From the NCBI RefSeq assembly GCF_026151205.1, contig NC_087082.1, positions 19,308,494 through 19,368,493 on the forward strand: DNA of 60,000 nucleotides, in the 5' to 3' direction. Of this stretch, positions 19,757-31,955 are shown piece after piece. The DNA comes from Bolinopsis microptera. Its lineage: Eukaryota > Ctenophora > Tentaculata > Lobata > Bolinopsidae. The notes under the pieces were generated by a model. It was given only the letters and a program-made list of their open reading frames with translations, was not told the origin of the DNA and made no database searches. The position numbers and the translations under genes were made by a program. The number at the start of each line of letters is the position of its first letter. Position 1 is the first letter of the stretch.

Positions 19757-20599
19757 CCACTGCGAGCTGATCATTCGCGAGGTGAAAATGAGCGCTGGGG
19801 ACGATCTCTCTGAAATTTTACCTGTTGGTTCAGTGGATGATTTTAGCCACAGCGCCTTAAATTTAGCACGATCGTCCATAATCACACAAAGTTACAGCTA
19901 ATTTAGTGATGTAAACACTCGTCGCAATATACTGGAATTGAATCGAGCGCGTTACTATGGTTACTGCGCGTTGATATGGTTACTAGATTTAGATTAGATT
20001 CATCGTTTTAGCGCGCGTAGCATGTAGCATTATTACAATTCTATCATATTGTCATATTATTGATACATGTTTCGTATCCCAATATCAGAGATATTGTGGC
20101 ATGCAACGTATGTCAATCATATTATTATTAGATGCACGAGTTTAGCTGCATTTTACATTTAATTACAGGAATCTGCAAGATTTGTAATCGATTAGATAAT
20201 ATTTAATTTCGTTCTTCATTCCTTGCTTGGCAGTCCTCATTTATGTATGTATTTTACCTGGGAGCGGGAACTCCAGGCTACGCTTTTCATTAACCGGGAT
20301 GTAATTTTCAGAAACCGATTGGAGTTTAGTCAGTATGACATGCTGATCGCCGCCAGACAGTTGAAAATTTGTTTCATACACATAAAATTGATTGTGTCAT
20401 ATCTGAGTTCTTGGCTGTATTTCGAAACCTCAGTCAGTTGTGGGTTTTTACCGACGTAAATAAAAAGTCAAGTTTACAGGACATTTCTGGGGAACCTTAC
20501 TATGTGTTTTACTTAACAAGATCAAAGATGCGAAGGTGAGGAAAAGGAAGCGTGCATTCGAGAGCGTATCATTTTGTACATTATAAATATATTACCCCG
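19757..20599. other. No gene seen
   Basis: Includes a 78-codon frame at 20223-20459 without recognisable domain or supporting splice signals. I see no further repeats in this stretch. Confidence 0.4.
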
Positions 20600-20607
20600 A
20601 TCTGAAG

Positions 20608-21390
20608 CAGGAGGTGACCGGGATTGGCAATTTTGAGTTATCCCGGTCCCGGTCAACCGGGTCAAGTCACATTTTTCATCCCGGTCGCGGTCAAATGCTG
20701 ATTTATGATCCCGGTCAATTCAGGATTCTTGGTCCCGGTCCCGGTCAATCACTCAAATTTGCCGGGATTTTGACCGGGATCTTTTACATAATTTCATTCA
20801 CTGTGATTTTAAGTTTTTACTTTCATTCATTGTGAATTTCATCTTAAAACAACCTCTGAGCCAAATAAAACAATGTTTAAAATTGCTAAACAAGTTTAGG
20901 TAACTAATATCGTTACATAACTCATAAGTGCAAACTAACATCAAGTTTTCAACTCGGGCTACGCCCAATTGTCAATTGGAGAATGAAACTGTTGAATAAT
21001 GAGGGATCATTGACTGAGGAATGAGGGTGAACTTGAGTAATCAGTACATGAACATTATTGGTGTAGTACATTAGGCCCATGCCCCATATTGACGGGTTTT
21101 TTCTATTTTTTTCTAATTTAATATTCTAGTTATTACTTATTCAAATTGTTCAATTATAATGTTAATGAAAGTTGCAGCTTTCAATATGAGAATACCAGTT
21201 TAGGTCCCGGTCATCCCGAAAAAATTGTATTGTTGGTCCCGGTCCCGGTAAGATAGAAATCCCAGAAATTATTGGTCCCGGTCCCGGTCACGGTAAATTG
21301 ATAATCTCAGTCCCGGTCCCGGTCAAGTCACATTTTTTATCCCGGTCCCGGTCCCGGTCAGGCCTAAAATCATGTCCCGGTCACCTCCTG
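20608..21390. mobile_element. hAT-type MITE, 783 bp
   Basis: Perfect 16-bp terminal inverted repeats CAGGAGGTGACCGGGA, flanked by the 8-bp direct duplication ATCTGAAG at 20600-20607 and 21391-21398. An 8-bp duplication and a CAGG start are typical of the hAT superfamily. Both subterminal regions carry many GTCCCGGTC-type repeats, whereas the centre is AT-rich and has no transposase. The 73-codon frame at 20614-20835 is a product of those repeats. Confidence 0.93.
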
Positions 21391-21398
21391 ATCTGAAG

Positions 21399-23262
21399 TT
21401 TGATGACTAGAAAACAGTGAATACAATTAATGTTTATTAATATTATTATCGAACTTCATATTATATTGTTTATCCTAAGTAAAGATCTGATAACTTTACA
21501 ACAGGGAGCGGTTAAACTATAAATGGAAACAATTTAAATACTGAAACATAAACTAGTGTTAACATATCTATAATACGTTAACTTAAAACTTAATTACATC
21601 AACTTGCAAGATTTAAAAAATTTTCTCTATAAAATACAGAGGCAATATCAAATATGGCACAGTTCAGTCAAATGAAAAAATCTGTTTGTTGATGGCACTG
21701 AAGAATATTTTGAAAAAAGCTACGATGAAAGTTGAAGGAACAGTTAAAGGAACACTATACCAATTTCAGAATGTAAATTTTCGTGTTTAAATATCATACT
21801 TTATAAGGTATAAAGTTTCGTATTATTAATCAAAAGTTGGTGTAATATCACACGTAACACGTTTTAGATATTAAACAGAAGAAAGTTTTTTGTCCTAGAT
21901 CAAGAGCTGCTCATTTCTCACAAGCAGTGTGGTCGGGGTTCTGTTCTTCGATTCTTGCTGCCTTTGTCTTTCGCACGCAAGTAGGAGTACCCTGAGGATT
22001 AGAGGCAATAATAATAATAACGCTTTATTTGTATACCGCTTAGGCCGTATAATCAACCATGAATTATTAAAATTTTATAGTTCTACAATTGGAACCTGCG
22101 ACTTGTTTTGCAGTGAATCACAATCCAGACGAAATGTGTAATTTTAAAAAGTATAGGTACACACCTGTCCGTAGTTTCTCGTACATCACGCGTGACGTCC
22201 GGCTAGAAGGAGTTTCTCCCAGGTCTGCTGTCTAGGAAGAGAGAATGGGAGATGAGAGCTGTTTGAGCTTTATGACTTCACTTAACAGCCAGAGGTGCCA
22301 TAAGCTAACTCGTCGTAAATTGCGAGCTCTGGCAGGTATCCTCGGGTGATTGTCAGATCAGATGGTGGTCCAAAAGAAACTGCTGGGAGCCTGACAGAAA
22401 ACCGTATTGCAAGCCCCGAAACGGTGTCAGGTTTGTGACTGAAGATTCTGATCAAGCTCAGGGTTGAGTCTACACAGTGTCGCCACTTGCCGATGCCAGT
22501 TGATGCGACAGGACACTGATTTAAGTGGGAAGTTGTGTCTAAGAAACAGCGTGTGGTTCGGGTGCCGGTTGAACGCATGTAATAGGGAGGGTATATCCGT
22601 ATTTCGCTGCTAGGAGGTGGTCCGCAGATTGCGTGAAGATGCCTACTTTTAAACCTATCAATAGGTTCAATAGGTAGGTGCTAGTGATGCAGTCCTTGAC
22701 CCGGAAGCTAAGGCTTCCCCGTTTCTCGCTCATTTGTGCTCCGATGTTCTTGTGACCTCTGCAGGGGTCAAGTGCAGGATGAGGGACATGGCCGACCAGG
22801 AGAAGGTTGTTTTAGAGAGGTATTTTTATACAGTTTAACTGTATCATTACCCTTGGAAATCTCTCGACCCAAACGATGCCAAATTCTGCCTCCGAGCACA
22901 AGTACTTTGTAGGGGGTCAGCGAGTCATTTCATGTCTATTGTTCAATGTCGTTGAGTACAGGGGAAGTTAGCTGCTGTCTACTGCCGTTATTCTCCAATT
23001 CTTAGAGTTCGTCTTTCGCACGTGAGTAAGTTTCCTGGGGAAAATAAATAGTCAACCAAAAATTATTAATAATAAACATAGATGGACTTCCCACAATTAT
23101 AACCAGTAAATCTGACACCTGCTAGCTGGCGTAAATTTAAAATTTAACACGCAGTGCGCGCGCCGCGCGCTAAAAATATCTCAAATTTGAAAACTGATGT
23201 GGTTTTTACCGAAAATCGAATTCGCGGCAGCCGCCATCAGAAGATGCAGTAGATGAATTCAT
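21399..23262. other. No gene recognised; possible retroelement tails
   Basis: At about 21998-22050 the phrase AATAATAATAATAACGC followed by TTTATTTGTATACCGC resembles simple-repeat tails of invertebrate SINE/LINE elements. The more GC-rich section 22150-22800 has two minus-strand frames (22282-22578 and 22539-22733) that I could not assign. The phrase TTTCGCACG-AAGTAG/AAGTTTCC before an AT repeat occurs at about 21969 and 23012, hinting at two related 3' ends. Confidence 0.4.
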
Positions 23263-23263
23263 A

Positions 23264-23834
23264 AATTTGGAACATGGGCACATCACAGTATTGGCCGTAT
23301 TTGAGTGCTGGGAAGGCTCAGTTCGGATTTCTAAGATGGATATAGCCGTAAGCTAGGCCTAGGAACCATAAAAAGTCGTATAAAACTACCCATGGAATGA
23401 CCAGAAATGAACGAAAATGAACATTCTTCTCAAAGTGCTCAGAATGGTTTAAAATGGGTCGGAAAGTGTTTATATTAGTCCTAGGACCACTCAAACCAAG
23501 TTTGAGAATCATTACATGTCTAGAACCGATGTTACCAATGTTCCAAAATGTCCCAATTTTGGCACAATAATCCTCCTGAGAATCCAGATTTTTGGAACAT
23601 GGGCACATCGAAGTATTGGCTGTATTTAAGTGCTGGGAAGCCTCAATTCGGTTTTCTAAGATGGATGTAGGTAAAAACTAGGCCTAAGAGCCATCAAAAC
23701 TCAAATAACATTACCCAGGTTCATGGAATGTATGGAAAATGAACAAAAATGAAAATAGTAGTTGAGATGGTGGAAACATTTGATACAATTTTGGAAACAT
23801 GCTTTTACAGCCGTATTTATGCTTGTACTGACTT
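23264..23834 (+). repeat. Dispersed repeat R3, two tandem partial copies
   Basis: TTTGGAACATGGGCACATC begins at about 23266 and again near 23592, with the following 100 bases similar (GCTGGGAAG, TCTAAGATGGAT, CTAGGCCTA). A second part of the family (GTTGAGATGGTGGAAACA) at about 23760 recurs at about 26032 and, more diverged, at 27315. The minus-strand frames at 23318-23608 and 23701-23961 are within the repeat and are not judged genes. Confidence 0.75.
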
Positions 23835-25775
23835 GGACATGTTCATAAAAAGGTGGCACTAGAGATTGATTTTTCACTGCCAAAATTGTGTGAAGCATTT
23901 TAAAACACTTGTATCTCAAGGAGTATGCTATGAAAGTTAACCAAATTTTAATGTGGTCCAAAAAGATTCAAATGTCACATAATAAAGTCATTCATCTCTT
24001 TATATCTGTTAATTGTGCAGATATGAGCCAGAAATCACAAAATATTCATTTCTTGCACCTCTAATCATGAATTTACATTCTGTGAGTGTGTCCTGCTTCT
24101 CAATGTGATTATTGAACCTTTTTGAGATAGCTGAGTGTTAAAAGTGCAAAGAATCACCGGTTAAATGTGGAGTTACGATGCAATTATCACATACAGGGTT
24201 AATTCTGACTAAGTATTTTAGAATGATGAATGTGATATGAATATCAACGGAATGATTGTAACAATGAACTCTATCAATGTCAATTATATCATGCTAACTA
24301 ATATTTAGAGAATTTAGATGGTTAAAAGTGCCATAATGAGTCAAAAATCACATAAATGAGCATGTATTGAAATTATGCTGTATCAGGGGAATGTACACTG
24401 TCCATTAGTACTCCGATGAAAAAGCGATGAATGTCGATTTGCCGTGATTCTAGCTTTGTGTGTTATTGTGTGATTTCAATGCACGGCAATGAAGGGACTC
24501 CGGTACCACGATCTGGCAGACAAACATGTCTGAACAGACATAGCGAGTCAGATCTGGTTCAGGAAATTTTATCGTTTAAGAGATATTCATATTTCATATG
24601 AATCAATACTCAGGTTTCTGATTTTGGACTCGCCCGGGGTTTGATTATGATACTTTGAGGAATGACATTTGATTTATAAGTTGATTTCAAATCCCCTATG
24701 GGTACCAGAAATATTGGTTTCACAACAACAACATCACTTTTTGGCTCTATATCAGGTTGGTATTCATAGTAAATCTGCAGTAATTTGTTGTGACACTGCA
24801 CTTGTTTATGGTCATGGAGAAGTTCGTTATTAGAGTAATAGTGGAATCAATAATCACAAAACACTGATTTTAAACTGATTAAACTAGGCAAGTACTTTTA
24901 CTACTCAAGCCATGATAATTTTGTCTCCATACTGTGACAAATGAATCAATCAGTTACGTATAATACTTAATTGAATTTTTGAAATGTGATTATCGATTCA
25001 TTACCTTTCTTTTCAAAATGTCATTACAACTTGAACATTACATATGATTCAATTGTCATACTTTAAAGAAAATTACATAGTTGGTAGCCAGATTTGTGTG
25101 ATTTTTGAATCATTTAACCACCCAGATCAAAAATTATCGCTCAAAGGCCTTCAATATGGTATAAGCTTAGACATGGATTCAAAAATCACATAATAAGAAC
25201 CATAGAATGGATATATGTTGTCATATTGTGCACTTAATTTAAGGCTTACTATAGTGAGACTTAATAGCGCACCAATAACGAAAATGTGATTTTTGAATCA
25301 TATTAACTGGTTTTAATACTATTTAATACTATTTTGTACCCTAACAAATGATAGAAAGCCAATAAAAACGTAAGATGATTCAATAATCACTGCTCAAAAT
25401 AGGCTCATTTCCAATGTTTAAGTTGTGATTTTTGAATCATTTTGGCACCAATAACAATTTCAGATAAGACATTTTATTCCTTACATGCATTATAGTCACC
25501 ATATCAATTTTGGCGTCTTTGTGAATAGTACTTTTCAGATTATCTAGTGTTGATTCATCTTGCATTTCTAATTGTGTGACTTTTGACTCATTGGCACACA
25601 AATAACGATAACTCCTGTGATATAAGCACTACAGACTCCGTGATTTCAGGATCATGAAATTTAATCGAATTTCTAAAGGTATAGATAGATATATCAACCA
25701 ACAAAGAGCAATGACCATTTTTAAAACTCATTTAAAAAAAATCAATCTCTAGTGCCACCTTTTTTGAACGTGTCC
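23835..25775. mobile_element. 1.94-kb TIR element with many copies of a 16-bp motif
   Basis: About 39-bp terminal inverted repeats contain AAAAGGTGGCACTAGAGATT and are preceded by GGACAYGTTCA. ACTT flanks both sides (23831-23834 and 25776-25779), a candidate 4-bp target duplication. The host is an R3 copy that continues on the right side. The interior has no transposase frame, but the motif GTGATTTTTGAATCAT or its reverse complement occurs at about 23965, 24336, 24844, 24986, 25098, 25176, 25286, 25375, 25425 and 25576. A non-autonomous DNA transposon is the best reading; the superfamily is not recognised. Confidence 0.82.
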
Positions 25776-25779
25776 ACTT

Positions 25780-26336
25780 GGAATCTATCTGGTATGGTAG
25801 AAGGACACATGTACTAACATTTCCAGCCACTTAGACTTGCAAAATACTCCCCTGGTTCATGGAATGAATGAAATGAACACAAAATGAACATTTTCCTAGA
25901 ATCCCCTGAATTGGGCTAAAACCAATTGGAATCGGTCGGTATTGATACCAGGAGTGTCCCTGAGAAGTTTGGTGTGCCTAGCATGTTCAAAAAGGGCTCT
26001 GGGGCAATGTTTCTATTTTGGTTTCAGAGTAGTTGAGATGGTGGAAACAATTGACACAAATTTAGAAACATGCTTTTTAGCGGTAATTATGCCTGGACTG
26101 GCATGGAATCGATATGGTATGGTAGAGGGGCATATTGTTTACTAACATGTTCAGCAACTCAGAAGTTTTTTTCTTTGAAATTTAATACTCCACCGAAGGG
26201 ATAGGGTGCGTCAAGAATCATCCAGTTTCACATCGAAAGCACTATTTTCACACATCAAATTGTGACATTTTTTGTTCAACTTTAAAAAAACCTTTTTAGT
26301 GCAAAATGATCCCCTGGTTCATGAAATGAACAAATA
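25780..26336 (+). repeat. Dispersed repeat R3, further copy
   Basis: Includes CCCCTGGTTCATGGAATGAA (25852) and again CCCCTGGTTCATGAAATGAA near 26311, so two partial units are present. GATACCAGGAGTGTCC at about 25945 recurs at 27230. The 67-codon frame at 25942-26145 lies in the repeat. Confidence 0.72.
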
Positions 26337-26342
26337 TGAACT

Positions 26343-27170
26343 TGGTAACTCGGTAATCTGCCGATGCACACCTCGGGCACACCTCGGGCACACCTGGGGC
26401 ACAAACTCGGGCACACCTCGGGCACACCTCGGGCACACCTGGGGCACAAAGCACACCTCGGGCACACCTCGGGCAGAACCACCTGGGGCACACCTCGGGC
26501 ACACCTCGGGCACATCTCGGGCACATCTCGGGCATGGTAATTGGGAAACCTTGGGAAAAGAACCTGGGCACACCCGGGGCACATCTCGGGCACATCTCGG
26601 GCACACCTCGGGCAGAACCACCTGGGGCACACCTGGGGCACATCTCAGGCACACCTGGGGCACATCTCGGGCAAAACCACCTGGGGGCACGGTCATTCCG
26701 GCAATATGGATTATTATTTATTACTGTGATGATAGATATCATTATTTATATTACTTATATTGGTGACAGTATTAAACTATATGTATGAGCAATATAATTT
26801 TCATGGACACAATTTTATTATTAAAAAAATGTATTTATTAACGAGCAATTGAAAAATACGATTGATCTGTTCATAATGTATCTAATAAATTTAATAGGTA
26901 AGCAATATTATATATTAAAGTATCAATCGGAACATCTCATAACCATTAAAAACTATAAGTATTACTGTAACTACAAAATAAATCAGTATATCCTCTTGGG
27001 AGGGAGTGCTTCTCCTGAAGCGTGGAGTGTGAGGTTCTGCCCGAGGTGTGCCCGAGGTGTGCTTTGTGCCCCAGGTGTGCCCGAGGTGTGCCCCAGGTGT
27101 GCCCGAGTTTGTGCCCCAGGTGTGCCCGAGGTGTGCCCCAGATGTGCATCGGCAGATTACCGAGTTACCA
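26343..27170. mobile_element. Foldback-like element with 11-bp tandem repeats in its inverted arms
   Basis: Termini TGGTAACTCGGTAATCTGCC (with GATGCACA following) are inverted and perfect over about 27 bp. The 6-bp direct duplication TGAACT flanks both sides (26337-26342 and 27171-27176) inside an R3 copy. The left arm (to about 26695) and right arm (from about 27036) consist of an 11-bp unit, CACACCTCGGG with variants such as CACATCTCGGG and CACACCTGGGG, in opposite orientations. The centre is unique and AT-rich. Because 11 is not a multiple of 3, the same 11-residue peptide repeat appears in every frame, so the open frames (26272-26766 plus, several minus) are not evidence of a protein. Confidence 0.9.
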
Positions 27171-27176
27171 TGAACT

Positions 27177-27430
27177 TTACCCTAAAATCGCCTAAACTGA
27201 GTTGAAGGCGATCAGAATCGATTGGTATCGATACCAGGAGTGTCCTTGAAAAGTTTGGTGGCCCTAGCATCCTCAGAAAAGGCTTTGTGGGCAATGTTCC
27301 ATTTTGGTTTCAGAGAAGTTGGGATTCTGGAACAGAATTGAGACAAATTTGGAACAGTCTTTTTGGGCAGTAATTATGCCTTGGCTGACTTAAAACGATC
27401 TGGTATGGTGGAGGGGTATATTAACTACAT
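27177..27430 (+). repeat. Dispersed repeat R3, continuation after the foldback element
   Basis: GATACCAGGAGTGTCCTTGA and GGTTTCAGAGAAGTTG match 25945-26140 with moderate divergence. Together with 26300-26342 this makes one R3 unit split by the foldback element. Confidence 0.75.
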
Positions 27431-29522
27431 TTTTGGGTGTTTTCAAATTAAAGATTTCAAAGCCAGATTTTCGGCTTAAGTTGCTGGGGACATGCCCAAA
27501 TTGTATATGCTTTGATCGTGATCGGGTTTTCAAAATAAACGATTTACCTTTCGGCATATGATGGACTTTTTCCCGAAGAAGGTGGGTATTTTATCCTTGT
27601 AGTTTTCCAGAGAAGGACGTAGTCTTTTCCACATCTCTGTCATCAGTGAAGTCCTCTCGATTAAACGGTACCTTTTTGGCACTCCTGAGATAATTGACTG
27701 TCTTATACACAATGGTTTTACCGTTTACAACATTTGCAGTAATATTTATTACCGAATTTAATTAGAATTTAACCCATACATTTTAAACACATGAACTGCT
27801 GTATCAGTAACCATCAAAATAGAGACAAACCTATGAATTTGATGTTTATCTTGTTAAGTGGGAGGTTAACCTCTTCTTGACACAAAATACCAAGTCGTCT
27901 CCTGAGATCTCCGACATGACAGAGGAAGCTACTGTCGAGTTCGATATTACAGCTAACCTAAGATAGTCAAACTGAGTGGGATCAATTTTAAGCATTACAA
28001 ATCAGCAGTTATCAAGCAAATGTGATGAAAGCCATTATTGAAATGTAAGGCAGATCTAGAGCTAGGAATGTGTTTCGGGGCATCAAAGAATAAGTATCTG
28101 TGTACTGTTCTTTACCATACCATTTAAACGATTTAATACATGGAAGTATCACAATAATATACTTTTTCAAAAACATAAACACATTTAAAAAAAGGCTCGA
28201 ATGGGTTATCGATATTTCCATATAATGCAGGATTGAAATAATCTGTTTAGGAGTAATACGTTCAAATTCGATCCTGATCTACAAAAGTGTAACATGATAG
28301 CAAAATCCGCTGTGCTTTTCTATACTGGAACAAGTTTTAGTAGTCTCCAGCACATCACAGCTTAAATGTTAAAGGCAGTAACACTAAATCGAATTAAATT
28401 AAATAACCTCTCAAGATCATTTAGTAATATCTGTATTTCAATGTGCAACGAAACAGCTTCTATACTACTTTTACTACTTCTATACTACTTTACTATCAAC
28501 TAGATATACGGTTTGAGCATTGAAGCTCTATGCTGTGAGCAGCAACGAAAAGAGATGGGATTGCAATATATCGACTCACCTGTGAAAATAATGATTAAAT
28601 CTCAAATCTCACTTGTTCAGGAACAATTACGATTTCTAACTGCGCGGCGTAGTGCGTACTTTGAAATCCAAAAAAAAATTATTTTTGATCAAAATATTGG
28701 AAAACAAAATTACAACATGATTCAAATCTTGTGTAAAAAAATGTGATAAACAATATGCTGTTGAAAAACTTTCGTGAAAAATTTTAAAAAGCATGATTTC
28801 CACCCGATTATGTGAAGTTATCATTTTTATGACTTTTACAGGTTATAATTTTTGTCAAGAGCTTAGCCATTTGTCAAAATTTAGGTCATGGTATCATGTT
28901 ATGTGACTATACAATGAGATTATAATCCGTTGATGTATAATATCTTGGAGTTTATCAGGGGATAAAATTATTTGTAGGTTTATAACTACCAAAACGCGCG
29001 CTGGGTTGGACTCGTTGTATAATAATAATGTATAACTATCAATACATGATACACGATAACGTAAAACTATATAAATCGATAACATATAAGATCAAATAAA
29101 CCATATGGTACCAAGTTACATTAATTGATGAAATCTTTCCATGTTTTAGAATGAAAATCCATATTACACAAATATTCCTAGCTTTAAGTATGACACACAT
29201 TATTACATGATAACCGAATTGATTTAACGCGCATATGCAAAATATATTGTAATTGTAGAAGAATCGACCTTGTTTTTAAAGATTAGTCATTTAAAGTATC
29301 GATGAGAAAATCCCTGTACAAATAGCTTCTACTTATAATCCGATAATTTATGTTGTATGATGCAATGAAAATACTCATACCCGCGCGCCGCAGCTTGAAC
29401 TACGACATACTGCATACGCAAGCGTTCAGTTGCAAATTATAAGGTCTACCGAAGTTTGTAGGGCGCGAAAAATTTTATGTTGACGTGCTCGCGCATTCTG
29501 AGTAGTCAGCTCGCGTTGGGAG
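27431..29522. other. AT-rich stretch, no gene recognised
   Basis: Contains only short frames (up to 77 codons at 28513-28746) with no recognisable domain. A small duplication CTTCTATACTACTTT occurs twice at about 28457-28491. Confidence 0.45.
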
Positions 29523-29695
29523 CGTGTATATTGATCAATTAATAACAAGCGCGCTAGCTGCTAGCATACTTGTATTAGGCAGTGCGCCATCGACAATAAG
29601 ACGCGCGCGCTGACCATTGAATGGTTTTTTAGCTCTTATTTCGGCCAGCACATTATTTTAGAAACAACCGAAAAGTTATAATACTTCCCATATAA
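29523..29695 (+). mobile_element. Second copy of the short retroposon-like element
   Basis: Matches 19549-19722 almost base for base from CGTGTATATTGATCAATTAA to CTTCCCATATA, with one extra A early on and few substitutions. It lacks the (TA)n extension. I could not define a target duplication here. Confidence 0.82.
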
Positions 29696-30222
29696 CAATT
29701 TTGTTGAAATTTGGTCAGCTTACGTAAACACTTATGTTCTACTGACCTAATTTAGTTTGAGCAATTTCGATGGTCAAAATTTGAGTTATCAACGAATTAT
29801 ACCTATTTTGTCATTTTTAGACCTCTTAATCAAGGCCAATCTCTCCCAACTAAATTAGGTTCGGTAGTTAAGTATGATTGAAAGGTTCTGACAAATTTTC
29901 AGCATGATTCATGCTTAGGAACCGAAGATATGACAGAATAATACGACAAAAATCAACGAATTTCGTCAATTACGCGACTTTTACACCTAATTTTGCTCCA
30001 AAAGCCGCGAGCGTACTAAATCACTCTACAGTCGATCTTCGAGATTGTTCTAAAAGGGCCCCCGACAGTTGAAACCAACTTCGATCGATGTATTTTCGGA
30101 CGCTGATTCCGAATCACCCCCCATGACATAGGGTTTAAAATGCTCCCCTGACGAGATATAGGCGAAAAACTGTCTCGATCACGTGATATGACCGTATAAG
30201 GGAAGTTAGTCTACTTTCTCGT
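29696..30222. other. No gene seen
   Basis: Noncoding-looking sequence leading into the telomere-like repeats. I recognise no repeat or exon. Confidence 0.4.
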
Positions 30223-30305
30223 TAGGGTTAGGGTTTCAGCATATGCTTTTGTTAAGGATTGGGTTAGGGTTAGGGTTGGGATCAGATAAGAGGGTTAGGG
30301 TTTCG
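30223..30305 (+). repeat. Interstitial TTAGGG repeats
   Basis: Three short clusters of GTTAGGG (about 30223-30236, 30260-30278 and 30292-30302) separated by unique bases. TTAGGG is the telomere repeat of most animals outside the arthropods. The clusters are too short and interrupted to be a telomere, so they are interstitial remnants or a repair scar. Confidence 0.8.
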
Positions 30306-30944
30306 AATAGTCTTTCAGGACCAGCTAGAGAACGGGTTGAAAAAGTCACGTGACAGTCGAGTGAAGAGTGATTAATTATCATCCCAAAAGCCGCGCACAT
30401 CAAATATGGCACCTAGGCGAAACTCACTGATCATTCCAAAAAGGTATAATAAATTTGGTACTGTGAAAATTCTCACAGTCTTTAGAAAACGGTGGTACAA
30501 AAATTTTGAAAATCCGAGCAAGTTATTTTTATCGTGCACCGCCTACTTGTATCATTTAATTTTAAATCAAATTTATTCGGATATATATTTATTGAAGTCA
30601 GAGTCAGACCCCTGTTTGTTTCAGCTGTTAGATTTAGCATGAAGCAAACAGAGGAGTGAAGTACCGAGAATTTAACAATTTGAACTTATTGTAATGAAAC
30701 CAGATGGATTTTCAATGTTTTCATTTAGGTCTTGATTCTTTTCTGTTTGAATATCCCTGTCACCCTGTGGTCAATTCAAAGATAATACTTTTCGACACTT
30801 GCACTTCTACTGGATAAACTTCGCCTCATTGGACACACTACCTACAGCTCTTATCCCGACGTACACTAAGTATCAGCCCGAAAGCAGCTCAAAAAGATTT
30901 CTACTGAGTTTGATTGATGTAGTAAACCTAAATTCGTTACAATA

Positions 30945-31080
30945 TGCAGGCCGTGAATGAATGAGGAAAACGAGCGACCGATTACATTCCCGGTATCATT
31001 TTGCATAAATTGAGAACGGTAACTTTAATTGATCTACTTCCTTTGTGTCAAAGGAGATACGGTCGATGGTCCAATCTACC
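30945..31080 (+). repeat. Diverged single arm of the 452-780 hairpin family
   Basis: GCCGTGAATGAATG, GAGCGACCGATT and CGGTATCA correspond in order to the reverse complement of about 612-470, including part of the loop. Many substitutions; only one arm is preserved. Confidence 0.75.
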
Positions 31081-31435
31081 AAATTTTTGGTTTTGGCGAA
31101 AAATATTTAATAGTTAATACTATATTATACTCATTTCACCGGGTATAAGTGGTACTATTTCTATTTTCTATAACGATACATTATTGATCTATTTTTGATC
31201 AATGCTAAGTAAAATAGCAGCTCATGCACATGTTACGTAGCTTACCACAGAGAGATAGCGAGATGATTTGTAGGAATATTAACTTCGTTTGAAGATTCCG
31301 CATGTCTACCATTCTACATTGTTAGAAAAATCGATGTTTAAACGAAATATCAACAACTGAAGATTGAGGAAAGTACATAATACAAATTTACTAATTAACT
31401 CGACAACGTGCTATCACGTGACTTAAATGAATTTG

Positions 31436-31757
31436 TGGACACTACGTCACACACTACGTCACACACTACGCCACACACTACGTCACACACTACGTCACAC
31501 ACTACGTCACAACACTACGTCACTCACTACGTCCCACACTACGTCACATACTACGTCACACACTACGTCACTCACTACCGTCACTCACTACATCACACAC
31601 TACGTCACACACTACGTCACTCATACGTCACACACTACGTCACACACTACGTCACTCACTACGTCACTCACTACGCCACACACTACGTCACTCACTACGT
31701 CACTCACTACGCCACAACAATACGTCACTCACTACGACACTCACTACGTCACTAAAT
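31436..31757 (+). repeat. 12-bp minisatellite (CACTACGTCACA)n
   Basis: About 26 units of a 12-bp repeat with ACGTCA core and variants CACTCACTACGT and ACTACGCCACA. Being a multiple of 3 it yields long open frames of Thr-Thr-Ser-His or His-Tyr-Val-Thr repeats (31408-31755 and 31427-31885), which I do not consider proteins. Each unit contains a TGACGTA half-site on the minus strand. Confidence 0.92.
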
Positions 31758-31955
31758 CATTGCACTCTTTCGGACACAAGCTGAAGAGCGGTAACTTTGA
31801 TTTCGGAGTGAAGAAAATCTACTTCTACTGGCTGTGTTCCGACGTTTCGTGTATTTGGCTATTCAAAACATATTTGCCCCTATAACACTCCCTACAGGAA
31901 CGAGATACATTTATAACAAAATAATTCTCCCAAAGCTAGGTTTTGTCACCTTTGT

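Noticed and set aside
26272-26766. 164-codon plus-strand frame and three overlapping 119-148-codon minus-strand frames
   Set aside because: All are translations of an 11-bp tandem repeat, which gives the same 11-residue peptide repeat in each frame. The inverted arm at 27036-27150 gives the same result. No independent coding evidence.
31408-31885. Thr-Ser-His repeat proteins of 115 and 152 codons
   Set aside because: A 12-bp minisatellite read in frame. Open frames follow from the unit length, and there is no start context or domain.
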